Made by a program: the position numbers and the translations under genes
Shown here: positions 42,004 through 53,650 of the stretch, piece after piece
Layout: each line of letters begins with the position of its first letter
How positions within the stretch are numbered: the first letter of the stretch is position 1
Assembly (NCBI GenBank): GCA_022828595.1
Contig: JAKGHH010000002.1
Span: forward strand, 75,984,383-76,048,382
DNA length: 64,000 nucleotides
Source of the DNA: Nelumbo lutea
Lineage: Eukaryota; Streptophyta; Magnoliopsida; Proteales; Nelumbonaceae
Reading direction: 5' to 3'
Notes under the pieces: generated by a model
Database searches by the model: none
What the model was told of the DNA's origin: nothing
The model's input: the letters and a program-made list of their open reading frames with translations, nothing else

Positions 42004-43290
42004 TAGTTTCCATTATGTAAATGAGACACAAATTCTAGAAAATGCAAACAATAACATAAGTTACAGAAAAAAAGTAAATATTGTAAAAAATTATAAAAGA
42101 ACCCAAAAATGAAGAAAAATAAAAAATTACAAAAGAAAAAGAAATACATAGAAAAAATAACAAAAATAACCCAAAATGGAAAAAAAATAACATAAATTGT
42201 GAAAAACCCCAGAAATTGAATAAAAATAATATAAATTACAAAAAAACAAAGAAATACACGAAAAATAACATAAATTACAAAGAAACAAAGAAATACTTGG
42301 AAAAATAACATAAATTACAAAAATAACCCAAAAAATAACATAAAAAGTCCAGAAAATGAAGAGGAATTTTCACCTCCACTTCAATGTCCAAATCCCTCCA
42401 ACTTGTCTCTAGATTTAAGAGTTGGGAATAATTCCTCTTGGGATTAAAATAAGATTTTAAAATTTAAGTAGGAAAACCTCAACTAAAAAGACCAAATGTG
42501 AAAAACCAACGGAAGCACAAAAGTGCATAGTGAAATCCTAATTTCGGCAAAATATGTAGAAGTGAAGAATAATTTTTTGTCCAAAAAAATATCAAAATAA
42601 AATGTAGAGAAAAAAAAAAACAAGTAGAAAATGAATGAAATGCTCCAACCTCGCCAAAATCCTCTACTTGTATACAAGTTATAAATGAACAGTCGCAACG
42701 AGTTTGAGAGTTGCGAATGGCTTATGAGTAGTTTCCGCACAAATATCAGATTTCCGACATGAACTACGACTACAAGACAACGCTATCACGTTAGTCTCGA
42801 ACTCTTTTTTCTCTTCTAGTCGGTTGGTTCCTCTAATCAATAAATTTATAACAATTTGAACTAAGATTATCTCTTTCAAACAAGGCATTTTCATGCCTTG
42901 GCTATTACAGTTAATTGACTATGCCTTTTTGAGGTAGTCGACTATGTCTCATAGTCTTGGCAAACATGTCTATTAGACAGTCCAACACTTAGAAACCTTG
43001 GAAATGATCATCCAAAGGTTTGGAACTTCTTCCTTGGGCAAAGATCCAAAGTATTATATAGATGTCATGGTATCAATGCCAACTAAGAATAAGGATACCA
43101 CAAGCATTGCAAATGTTTCAATATGAGCAAAATATCCATTTATTGGGTTGTTAGACCATAAAACCACAACATGGTCTAAATAGAATTTAACCCAACACAA
43201 TTCCTTAGATGAGTATAGCTTTATAGTACATACTCCAAAGTTATTTGATGGGATGGAAATGTGGACAAAAGAACCTTACATAACATTTCA

Positions 43291-44262
43291 TGGGAGAAAA
43301 TCTACAAATCAAGGAGATCCAGTGGGTTGGGATTTAGAAAATTAAAAGAATTCAACCTAGCTCTATTCTCTTAACAGATATGGAGAATACTTATAGGAAA
43401 GACAGGTCTCTAGAGTAGAATTATTAGAAAAAAAATACATTAAAAATAATTCTCCTTGTAACCTAAAGAAAAATGTCATCAAATTCAGCATGGCAGAAGC
43501 AAAGCATCTAGCCTATTTGCACCACGTCAATGAACTAACTTCTCTATCAAGTAATTAATTAGGGCCATCAAAAACATCATATGTTCTTTCTAGAAGAAGG
43601 TGTAAGGCATATCACACAGACTTTGATTTCCTCTCAGCTATCCTCTGATAAACTTCTTTAGGTTGTGTTTGGAAACGATGCAAATAAGTGTGAATGCAAA
43701 TATGCAGAGTGTAAAACGGTTCATATAAACTGCAAAATTAGTTTTGCACTGACAAATTTATCTTATTACCAAAAGGACTTTTAGCTGTAATTGATGCAAA
43801 CATGAATTCCAATAAAGCATATGCTTTTTTTTTCATCAAAAGCCCACTTCAATGCAAATTTACTTCTTTTTTATTGATATATTTTTACATCTTATTATCA
43901 ATGTAAATATGCATTGATCTGTCATTTGTCAATGCATAAGTGTAATATTGCCAAACACATGCAAAAGTGAAACAGAGTGCAAACTTACCTTAAACCGGGA
44001 TTTACACTCCATTCCTTGGAGAAGATCTAAAAATTGCTCCTACAATGTTAAATCTGGTACAAGCATTTGGAAGCCTAATCCCCCTCATCTTCAAGTTAGT
44101 TACTTAAACGATATTTCAACTATTTTATATAGAAAGTGTGGTGGGGTGAAAACAAGACAAAAGACACTATCTTTTCTAAATTCTAAAGACAAAACATGTG
44201 CTATATGCAAAACTTCCCTAGAAACTTGGGAGCATCTTTTCTTCATTTTATCATTATGCTAG
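43291..44262 (+). pseudogene. LINE ORF2 fragment (thumb to zinc-finger tail), split by a MITE
   Basis: 43291-43434 reads WEKIYKSRRSSGLGFRKL, KEFNLALFS, stop, QIWRILIGKTGL, which is the WE.IC.PK..GGLGFR..K.FN.ALL motif after RT in plant L1 LINEs. After a MITE (43672-43965), 44020-44262 continues NCSYNVKSGTSIWKPN, KTRQKTLSFLNSKD and KTCAICKTSLETWEHLFF, the zf-RVT tail with C..C and H. Several stops interrupt it. It is a dead fragment with both ends missing. Confidence 0.7.
43672..43965. mobile_element. MITE of the 6058 family inserted in the LINE fragment
   Basis: GGTTGTGTTTGGAAACGATG on the left resembles the arm of 6058-6166 (GGTTGAGTTTGGAAAG); CCAAACACATGC closes the right side. Inside, ATGCAAATATGCAGAGTG faces TTTACATTGA-like text. 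Edges are approximate. Confidence 0.45.
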
Positions 44263-45118
44263 AGCAGTTTAGTTCATGGCCCAAATTGGCATAAATCCAA
44301 AGAACATCAGAAATAAGTTACTACTTCAGGTGATTGAGTATTCCATGTACATTATTGGTGGCTCATTTGTTTCTGACTCAGAGCCTGCAAGTATGGGTTG
44401 CATCATTTTAGCAAATAAGAACCCGATTATATTCATCACTTGACCCTCAATACAAGAAAAAGGCAATCAACATGGGATCCCGCACCCCATGTCTAAAGTC
44501 TTTCTCATCCCATCCCCTATTTCCCTCAAAATAAATAAAAGAAAAAAAAAACATTTTTAAAATATTCATGTTTTTCATCTTCATCTCACAAAAGATCACA
44601 TACTTGTCATTGAGAAATGTTTTCAATACATGGTTGGGATGTATTGTAGGCACCTATAAGGCGTGCCCCATGTAAACTCATCTCACAAACCAAATGCAGC
44701 CTTAAATAGAAGCATTTACGGAGAAGTACGGACAGACCCAATATAGATTTCTGAATTCCATTACAGAGCTATAAACATTAAAAATGCCAAAAACCCCACT
44801 CTATATACTAATATCCATCCATGAATTGGCATCAATTCCAAACTGACACCCACCCCAACTATACTTTGGCCTAAAAATTCTGACCCTGCATTGAACCATC
44901 GTTCTCCCAAGCATTTATCACAACACAAGAGGGTAAGTGTTTTAGAAAATAAAAATTTATAAAGGGTAAAGTCAAGATACAATTCCACCGATTAGAGGTA
45001 CTTGTCTTGGGCTCTGTACATATCATAAAAATTAATTAAAATAATCTCTTCCACTAATTTAATATAGTTTAGACTTTAGATCCTTTAAGTGCCAAAAAAT
45101 ATAAAAGTGCATGTGATG
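44263..45118. other. Non-coding stretch
   Basis: No gene or clear element. An A-rich tract at 44530-44560 is the only structure seen. Confidence 0.35.
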
Positions 45119-45298
45119 GTGAGTTCAGATGTGGTCCCCACAACATCTCACAATATATTTCTATTGTATATTGGGAACATCTTCTGGCGATGATATTATT
45201 GATTTTGGTATTATCATCAAAAGATGTTTTTAATACACAGCGAAGATGTGCACACAATGAAGATGTGTTGTGGGATGTTGTGGGGAACCCCTCATGGG
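45119..45298. mobile_element. Foldback MITE, Mutator-like family
   Basis: GAGTTCAGATGTGG and CCCCACAACATC on the left face GATGTTGTGGGG on the right. The core ATTGGGAACATCTTC ... GATGTTTTTAATACA parallels 51210-51372 almost base for base. Its right arm appears interrupted by the next element. Confidence 0.6.
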
Positions 45299-46132
45299 TA
45301 GGGGCCGAGCCAAGGGGAACAAGGGGAGCAATGGCCCCCCTAATGGCCCAAAAATCCCCAGTATTTCATGTAAATTTCCCCCTCCCCCATTCCCCACTCC
45401 CAAGGTTCAAAATATTGGATACGCTTAAAGTATCAGGAAAGTAATTTTAAGATACGTATCGAGATATGCATGCATATCGGAGAAAAATTAAGATACACAA
45501 AGATACACATAGAAACACTATAAAAATTTCAATATAACATAAAAATACACCAATAACACTAAATATAAGGCTTTAATAAGATATATACATTAAATTAATA
45601 AATTTTAATAGAATTTATAAGGAACCACATCATACTCAAGTACTCAACATATGTGAAACATCTAAACAATGTTTATTAAAATTATAATCACATCAATATT
45701 TAATAATTCAATTCAACACATACAACCTAATTCAACACAAAATATTGTCTAAAATTAAAGAAAAACATCTAGTAAAAGTGTAAAGCGTACCTTCATGAAT
45801 GATGGTGTCCGTGAGTAACCTATATAACATATAATTGAAATATAATTAATAAATAAATATTAAAATCATAATAAAAAATAATTATTTGATAAATTATTTA
45901 CTTATATACCAGAAATCATGTGATGACAAGCATAAATTTAGTACCATAGGGAGTTTCTTGTAGGCTCATAATTGCTTATATCTACATTGTATTGATCTCT
46001 AACCAAAGCACAATATTCGCCCCAACTCATTCTATTATTGTATGATGTTGTATATATCTATCTAAAATGCTCAAATTGCTCCATAGTACAGCATTGTTGA
46101 TAACAAGGTTGAGTCTGATAATTTGATCCATA

Positions 46133-49100
46133 TCATTCAACAAAACCACCAAAAAGCCAATAACTCATTGTAGTTCTAGGGGTTGTAGTTTTATGACCCG
46201 TGTCATATGATTCATATCCATACAGAGAAGAATTGTAGCCATAATTAGAAGTTGAACTTAAACTCATCCTATTTAATTCAGGCATCATCTCATTACTTTC
46301 CATGGATCTTCCATAATGTTGGTTCCATTCATCTAATGTTCCATAACCATAAGAACCATAATTAGAACTATCCATTAATTGCATGTCTCTGTGACTTGGA
46401 CGGTATTGCTCTTGACTAGGTGGCATTGAATTATCCATAGGTGGTATATATTTGACAAAACTACTAGTAGAATCACCTTCATTGTGACCTCCTATTCTAT
46501 CATAGCCACCTCTATCATATTCACCACCATCACCATCACCACTATCATCATCAGTAGATTCATTCTCATTACTAGTCCCACTATTGCTTGTCTGTTCTCT
46601 GACCCAATCATCAACATTTATCCCTATTTGATTTGCAATATAGGGATTAGGTCTTGGATGATTACCTGGTTTATCTAGGACCCTTGTTTCTGTCTTTATC
46701 TTCTAACCAAGATATCATTGGATCTTCTTCATCATATATATTATCAAGATCAATTAGGTTGAAGTAACCTTCTAGATGCCTTCTCTAAAGTGTCATAGGA
46801 TAGAAGATTCATCTGCTTTGTATGAATAAGGCCGAAGGTACTCCAATTTCGTTCACAACCACTAGAAGAAGTCGTTTGTGATAATACCATTTTTGCTATT
46901 TTACGAAGATGTGGGGCATCTTGGCCATAAATCAACCACCATTCATTTGAAAAAGCAATATATATATACATTTTAATATAAATATAAAATGTATAATATT
47001 AAAAATAAAATTAATTAGTTAACAATTTAATAATTAACATTAAAGAATAGACAAATCAAGAATATATTAAAATTTTAATTTACCTGGGTCAGTTCTTGTT
47101 CTTGCTTTAACGGCCACAGGGTGTACAAAGCCATTTAATGCTTCACGAAATATTTTTGCCTAAATTAAAAAAAAATAGATATTAGTATCATATTATCAAA
47201 ATATATTTATTATATAATTTATCAAATTACACAATCATTTACACTTTACCTCTTGTAAGGCAAGGGCAGCTCTGGTTTCATCTGGCTCTAGGCTTGTAAT
47301 GACTTTTTTCAAAGATGACAATTAATCCTCATTCATAGTAAGATAATGATCATATTGAAAAGTTGGATTTAAATAATATGCTAAAATTTAAGAAAAAAAT
47401 AACATTGTTCATTGACATCTTAAAAACGCATTTAGCAGTTAGAGTAAAAAAAAATACATGCTTTATGTAAATGGCGAACAAGCTGTGCATTCCATCTCTT
47501 ATTTATAATGTCCAGGATGTGTTTATTTGAATTTGGAAATTTATCTTCAATCATCTTCTTCACTCTATGCACTGCCTCATATACAATTTTCATTGTTGCT
47601 CTTTTTTCACCATTCACAATTCGAAGCATTTTTACAAGGGGCTCTGTCATCAAACCATATTATTGAACTAATTTCCAAAAGTTGTTGTCATTGATAATTT
47701 TCTCAACTTCTCCCCTTTGTGTTCTTGCTTGTGGTAGTGGTTTTCATTCATCTGAGTCAATTATGCGTCTCAATGCTGTCTTTTGAGAATTTAGACTTTC
47801 AAGAGCAATATAGTGAGCCGTAGACATATTAATTCTCTATTGTTTGTGAAGCTCCTCATCAAGTTGAGAACAATTGAGTGATTATAAATGAAATTGGTAG
47901 TCGTTTTTCCCCTTTCAATCACTCTGGACACCATAGAAAGTTTAGCAATGCCTTATAACATTAAATCAAGGCAATGAGCTACACACGGTGTCCAATACAA
48001 GTGCTTTCTTTTTTGTTTTAACATTCCACCAACTGCTTTATAAGCGCTTCCATTATCAGTCACAACTTGTACAACATTTTCTGCACCAACTTCATCAACC
48101 ACTGCATTCATCAAATCAAACAAATACTATGCATTATGTCGACCACTAGATGCATCAATAGATTTATGAAACATTGCTTGCCCATTACAATACACCATAA
48201 AATTGATGATCGACAATCTAGTTGGTCCTATCCGACCATCACATATAATAGTGATCCCATATATTTCAGCTTTTTGGAAGAATGTTTTGAAATGGCTTTT
48301 CAACACTTCAACGTCCTCATCTAAGAACCTCCCCATAATTCCATAAGGTGTAGGCCCCCGTACACTTTTTCATGCTTTTGCAATTTCATCTATCATGATT
48401 TTATAATATGGAGAAGTTGTTGCGTTTGCAAGGATATAATTGTATAGAAAAAACTTTGAGACAGCTCTTCTAGTACCATTTCCAAATCCATGGTCATAAC
48501 ACTCCTTAATTTTTTTTTTTTTTTTTTTGCCCAGCATCTTTGTCTCTATACAAAAATCTGTCAATCTCTTCTATATTATGAGTGTCACTTTTTGATGATT
48601 TTTTGGACTTGGAGAGCTTAAATATGCTAAATGCTTCTTTTCAACTCTTTGGTCAAAAGATACTACTCTTGCTTCTAGATAAGTGTGGTTGTGAAGAACC
48701 CCCTATTGATGTTGTGATTCTCTAAATTAGGTTCTAGTGTTATGGAATCTTTGTAATTGTTCTTGTTCCCATTGAGAAGCTCATGATGCATGTCTGCCCA
48801 TATTGAATGCCCTTTGCTCATCATCATCATCATCATCAATGTTAACATATTCACACCTTTCTTCATCATCATCATCACCATCTTCTTCTTCCTCATCCTC
48901 ATCATCCCCTTTAGGCCTCAATGTTCTTCTTATCATTTTTTTTTCTCTCTTTGTTTTTGTTTCTTCAACATCTCCTGTTCTTTGAGATGTTCTTTCATTG
49001 CCTTGGAAATTTCTATTGGGCACTTTGGACAATCAGAAGCGTTTGGATACCCTCTAGCCAAGTGATGTTTAAGATGGGTTACACCACCACCTTTCATAAT

Positions 49101-49199
49101 TTGCCCAGAAAAATTACATTTGATATGGAGTCTATTATTATTTACTCTAGTACCATATCTCCATCCTATATCTAGGTCTTCTTCCCGTTTAGGTGTCAT
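46133..49199 (-). pseudogene. hAT transposase, multi-exon, inactivated
   Basis: From the N-terminus: BED-type finger at 49199-48933 (DIGWRYGTRVNNN, then KCNFSGQIMKGGGVTHLK, HHLA), where Ser replaces the second zinc Cys; a one-base slip in a run of nine A near 48938; an acidic run (48900-48800); a pre-catalytic part near 48400 (TTSPYYKIMIDEIAKA, stop); DUF659 at 48336-48127 (ITIICDGRIGPTRLSIINF); a TAG near 48128; then VVTDNGSAYKAVGGML and WTPCVAHCLDLML (48070-47950) with the second catalytic Asp and the C/H motif. Next come KRWNAQLVRHLHKA (47470), an exon ending ALALQE before GT, FREALNGFVHPVAVKAR (47100), and the dimerisation domain at 46971-46750 (KMVLSQTTSSSGCERNWSTF). A Tyr/Ser/Met-rich tail ends at 46133. 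Confidence 0.9.
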
Positions 49200-49364
49200 A
49201 TCGAATACTCGGTAGATAGCACTTCATAGTTCACGTAAACCATAAAAATAAATTAGAAAACACTTCATAATCATATTCATATTTATTCAGTATAAATGTC
49301 ATATTTATTCATAATCCACATTTCCAAATTATTATTCAAATTTAAATATAAAAAAAAACCAAAT

Positions 49365-50230
49365 GATCTATGGAAATGATAAATTAGCCATATATTAAGG
49401 GCATATTTAGTGTTTATGAAAAATTACAATAAGAGATAAATAATTGTTACTCATTTTAAATTTTAAAACTGATAGATCAGCCATATATTAATAATATATT
49501 CAGTTTTTATGGACAAATCATATTAAAAATTAATTAATTAATATTTATTTTTTATTTTGAAAATTACAAAAAAAAATCATATTTGAATGATAAATGTCAA
49601 ATAATATATGGATATGATAGATCAGCTATATATTAAGAATATTTTCAGTGCTTATGGACAAATCATATTAAAAAATAATTAATTAATATTTATTTTTAAT
49701 TCTGAAAATTACAAAAGAAAATTAAAAAAAATCATATTTGAATGGTAAATGTCAAATAATCTATGAATATGATAGATCAGGCATATATTAAGAATATATT
49801 CAGTGTTTAAGGACAAATCATATTAAAAATTAATTAATTAATATTTATTTTTCATTCTGAAAATTAAAAAAGAAAATTCAAAAAAATCGTATTTGAATAA
49901 TAAATGTCAAATAATCTATGGATATGATAGATCAGCCAAATATTAAGAATATGTTCAGTTTTTATGGACAAATCATATTAAAAATAATTAATTAATATTT
50001 ATTTATAATTCTGAAAATTACAAAAAAATCAAAAAAATCATATATTTAAAGAATAAACGCCAAAGTGCCAAATGATCTATGGATATGATAGTACAAAAAA
50101 ATAATAAAAATAATTAATTAATATTTATTTTTTATTTCTAAAAAATTCAAAAAAATAAATAAATAAATAAATATTACATAGAAAATTTCAAACCTTGCAT
50201 GGATATGGTAGATCACCCATAGGTTTCTAA
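49365..50230. repeat. Subterminal tandem array of the hAT element, ~155-bp unit
   Basis: GATAGATCAG marks units at 49471, 49616, 49771 and 49926, with decayed units before (49378) and after (50087, 50207). Spacing is 145, 155, 155 and about 160. Each unit has CATATATTAAGAATATATTCAG, GGACAAATCATATTAAAAA and TTAATTAATATTTATTTTT. Confidence 0.88.
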
Positions 50231-50892
50231 CATATTAAGTGCTTACATTCAAATAAAAAATAAACAATTTTTTTTTAATTTTTTCTTTATTTTTATTTTT
50301 CTATATTTCTTCATAAAAATCCATAGATCTACACATACAATAAAAAATGTGATTTTTGACATGGGAAATGTAGATCATGTAGGTTTGGAGCATTTTCAAG
50401 CATTTAAATAAGAAAGAAACAGCAAATCAGAGAGATTAGATGAAAAAAGTTTGGAAAACTCAACTGTTTTCGCAATATTTTCCAAGACCTCAAAAATCTT
50501 CCCAAATCTTCAAGTTTGATGTGTTTTTTATGTTTTTTTTTTTTTTCAGATCTAGCATGTGGACAAGTATGAGAGAGGTTTGGAGTTGTTTGGGAGGAGA
50601 GAAAGAAGTTTTCTCTCCTGAGTTCAAAGAATTATATTTCCGCATGTATCGTTTTAGCGTCGTATCAGACGAACGGCACCGATATGGCATTTCCGATTTC
50701 ATATCGTATTTTGTATCGTATGCTAAAAGATATGATACGATACGCCCCATATCGAGTGTAGTGTATCGATACTTTGAACCTTGCCCACTCCAATGGGTTC
50801 CCCCCTCCCCCTAATCCACCTTAGGTTTTGGTCCCCCTCATGAAAATTTCCTAGCTCCGCCCCTGCTCACATGGGGCGCAAATGTGGAAGCA

Positions 50893-51056
50893 GGATTTGC
50901 TCCTCACAAATGGGCGCTTCACAGGTACATCCATGGTGCATTGGGAGAATCTCCCGTATGTGAATAATAAGCTAATAAGAACAGAAGATGTTCTCAATGC
51001 ATGGTAGGATGTGTGTGCGAGATGCCTGTGAGGCGCCAGGTGTGAGGAGTAGATCC
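50893..51056. mobile_element. Foldback MITE, Mutator-like family, 164 bp
   Basis: Arms GGATTTGCTCCTCACA and, inverted, GGATCTACTCCTCACA. The core ATTGGGAGAATCTCC faces AGATGTTCTCAATGCA. Same design as 29512-29655. Confidence 0.65.
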
Positions 51057-51209
51057 GGTCTCGCAAATGTGAACTCTGTGATGGTGGGGTCGTGGCCCTA
51101 CAGCTATGAAAAACTCTAAATCATGTAAGACTATTTCAAATATAAGTGAAGTCTGGTCATTACCAACTAGTGGCAGGTGTATGGTACCAACAACCGGACG
51201 TTTTTGGGC

Positions 51210-51372
51210 AAGATCACATATCCACCCCACAACGCCCCACAACACAACACCATCCTATATTGGGAACATCTCTCGATTATGACATCATCGGGATTGGTAC
51301 TATCATCAGGAGGTGTTCCCAATACATGCTGAAGATGTGTTGTGGGGCGTTGTGGGGCAGAGATGTGAACTC
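51210..51372. mobile_element. Foldback MITE, 163 bp, 9-bp duplication TTTTTGGGC
   Basis: A perfect 9-bp duplication TTTTTGGGC (51201-51209, 51373-51381). Arms AAGATCACATATCCACCCC and, inverted, GAGTTCACATCTCTGCCCC, then CACAACGCCCCACAACACA pairs with its inverse. Core ATTGGGAACATCTC ... AGGTGTTCCCAAT. The 9-base duplication is the mark of Mutator-type transposition. Confidence 0.85.
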
Positions 51373-51599
51373 TTTTTGGGCATGACATGTCAGCACATTC
51401 AATCACTGCATGTCTTTTTTATCAAGAGTATGTTTGGTACAATAATGTCTTTGCACATGGACACACCAACCCATGATACTCATCCGTCTGAGCATTCACG
51501 CTTGTTGTAATTACTTGCACTCCATAACCATCGGATTGGCATCATGTGAAGAATCCCTTTTGTGTGGGCCCACCACTGAGTCCAAACTCGTGAGCCCAT

Positions 51600-52195
51600 A
51601 TATGTTGTATTTTAATTTTATTAGAGGTTAAATTCATGAAAAACACACTTGTACGTTGTTTTTTCTCTTACTAAAACCAGTTTTTAACTTGTCTCACATC
51701 GGAAATTTACAAAACTTGTTTTAAGTTTTTAAATAGGAGTTTATTTATATTCCTTATAAATAAAGAAGAGAGTATGGAGGGTTGCTAGTTGCTACTGCAC
51801 AATGCGGCGCAATGAGGCGCACTTTGCTCGCACCCACATGGCTCGCAAAAGGTGGTTGTGACTTTTAGTGCAAAATTGATTGTTGATGTTTCAACGGTCA
51901 TGATCAGGTGTGATCAAGAAACACTATTCAAAATTAATAATCATTAACCGTTAACTACCTTTTAAAAGAGCCTTATCTGAACCAACACCTTCCTCTCATC
52001 TATAACTTTCCAAGAATTATTTAATGTGCGTTAATCAAGCAAATACAAAATCACTTTTGTCTCTTTAAATTCAATCATACCATTATCTCACACAAGATTT
52101 CTTGAAGATTCTTCAATTTTAATGATTGCAAATTCTTGCCAAGAGCTGTGTTGTATTCTACAAACAAATTTGTCTATACAACCCAATAGCAAATG
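51600..52195 (+). mobile_element. Possible solo LTR
   Basis: The segment has TTGTCTCACATCGGAAATT, a phrase common in plant LTRs, a TATA-like TTATAAATAAAG at 51757-51768, and TTGTATTCTACAAACAAATTTG near its end (52151-52172). No internal domain or partner LTR is present. Edges and target duplication are not resolved. Confidence 0.35.
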
Positions 52196-52780
52196 AGTAA
52201 AAGTGAAGGGTGGCAAATAACGTTTAAAAGGTCCAATTTTCCAACCATATATTTAAGCAGTAGTCGCTATCAATGTGGGGCCTCCACGTGAGAGTACCAT
52301 TATTCAGTAGTATTGACGACGATACGTTGTTTGGTACATCCAAGAGAAGCGTTTTGTGGGGTCCACCGTTACTTTGGTCGGACCAAACATGACTGAACAA
52401 CATCCGTAAAATTTGCTGCTCCGGCCCGGAGTCCGAGCCCAGCAGCATGACTATGCCACAAAATACAAGCTGGGCCCGAAATTCATGGTAGGCTATGTGA
52501 GTACAAATACGCTCCTCACTCGACCTCACAGATTATATCAGCCGTACATCGAAAACATTTCCGATACTTATATATCATTATTCATGAAAATGATCCTAAT
52601 ATACGGTTGAATGTAACCGTAAGTGCCGCGTGAAGAGCGGATCCCAATTCGGCCTGTTTAGCCCATCTCAACATGTAAGTGTGTTCCGTTGGTGGTTTTT
52701 TTTTTTCTTTTTTTTTTTCAGAAATAGGAAATATTACCATTCCTGAGGAGTGTAAGTACTGATATTACCACCCTCACTGG
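52196..52780. other. Non-coding stretch
   Basis: No gene or element recognised. A T-rich run lies at 52698-52718. Confidence 0.35.
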
Positions 52781-52782
52781 TT

Positions 52783-53512
52783 GAGCGCAAAAAATAGGAT
52801 CTCATCTTGGGGGTTATCAAAATAGGCATATTGTTCTTGCTTTACACAGGCTATTAATTAATATTAAATTAATAATCAAAATTTGTTATTAATTAATTAA
52901 AAGTATTTAAAGTTATTATTAATATATAATATTTTAATATTTTTATTTTTATTTAGTATTGATTTATAGAAAATAATTATTATTAATTTAATATGAATAA
53001 ATATTTTTTAATAAATTTAGTTTTATTAATTATTTTTAGTAATTTTAATATTTTTTATTGTTTTTAAATTAAAATTTGATTAACTTTAAATAAATAAAAA
53101 TAATTACAGAAACTAATATTTTTATTAATTTCACTAATAATTAATAATTATATTGGAATGACAACGAGGTGGGTTCAAGGTGGTGAGATACCTCATCCCT
53201 ATTTCTATCCCTATCTCATAATCAAGACACTCTACCTCATCCTTGTCCCGTATCTTACATCAGACGGGTTCAAGGCAAAGCAACCACTCCTCAATGTTGA
53301 GCGAATTCAAGAGTAACGTACCCCACTCCTCATCAACGATAAAAAAATCCTTGAATTTTCCTACCCCGTATCCCATATTAGACGAATTCAAATAAAATTA
53401 TAAATTAAATCTTGTTGGATTGTCATGACATGACCCATATGTGACTCGCAAAAAATAGAATCTCATCCAGTTGGGGTTATCAAAATAGGCATATTGTTCT
53501 TTCTATACACTG
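52783..53512. repeat. ~70-bp direct repeat pair 659 bases apart
   Basis: GCAAAAAATAGGATCTCATC ... GGGGTTATCAAAATAGGCAT, then ATTGTTCTT, occurs at 52783-52852 and 53442-53512 with few changes. Between them are AT-rich DNA and a MITE remnant (53156-53400). This could be a short direct-repeat element or a local duplication later opened by insertions. Confidence 0.7.
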
Positions 53513-53605
53513 GCTTTATATTTTATGATAACTGTCTATGAGTCGCATGTAAACATTAATCCGCAAACACCGTACTGATTTTTGATCAAATCAACATGTT
53601 CATAG

Positions 53606-53646
<41 letters not shown>
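53606..53646 (+). repeat. Uninterrupted A41 tract
   Basis: Forty-one consecutive A. It may be the tail of a retroposed copy, but the upstream 150 bases show no LINE or SINE motif I recognise. Confidence 0.85.

Positions 53647-53650
<4 letters not shown>

Larger units (their letters stand above)
40353..42987 (-). mobile_element. 5' LTR of the SIRE-like element (2.6 kb, edges tentative)
   Basis: The plus strand begins TGTTGAGACCAATGG and, on the far side, ends CAGTCCAACA, giving TG..CA edges. The U5 end has AGAGGGGGTGAATT, familiar from SIRE LTRs. A TATA box lies in the middle and points toward gag. The segment has expanded through AT-rich DNA and at least one nested MITE (from 41868). Only one LTR is in the window, so the outer edge is inferred. 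Confidence 0.5.
45401..50783 (-). mobile_element. 5.4-kb hAT transposon with broken transposase gene
   Basis: Termini CAAGGTTCAAAATATTGG and, inverted, CAAGGTTCAAAGTATCGA. A perfect 8-bp duplication CCCACTCC flanks it (45393-45400, 50784-50791). It carries a minus-strand, intron-containing transposase with BED finger, DUF659, catalytic core and hAT dimerisation domain, and a tandem repeat array in the subterminal part upstream of the gene. Shorter relatives lie at 3138-4203 and 8515-8760. The outer MITE shows the order of insertion: MITE first, hAT later. Confidence 0.95.
45299..50865. mobile_element. Small GC-rich MITE split by the 5.4-kb hAT
   Basis: The left terminus TAGGGGCCGAGCCAAGG (45299) and the right terminus, inverted, CAGGGGCGGAGCTAGG (50865) are a diverged inverted pair. 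Only about 100 bases on the left and 75 on the right belong to it; the hAT element fills the rest. Flanks CTCATGGG and CTCACATGGG are similar but not a clean duplication. Confidence 0.6.

Noticed and set aside
48790..49065. Plus-strand frames rich in Ile or Ser over the CAT repeat
   Set aside because: They are antisense shadows of the acidic run of the hAT transposase.
50440..50814. 124-codon plus-strand frame beginning MKKVWKTQL
   Set aside because: It covers the subterminal and terminal part of the hAT element and runs across its right end; no motif is recognisable.
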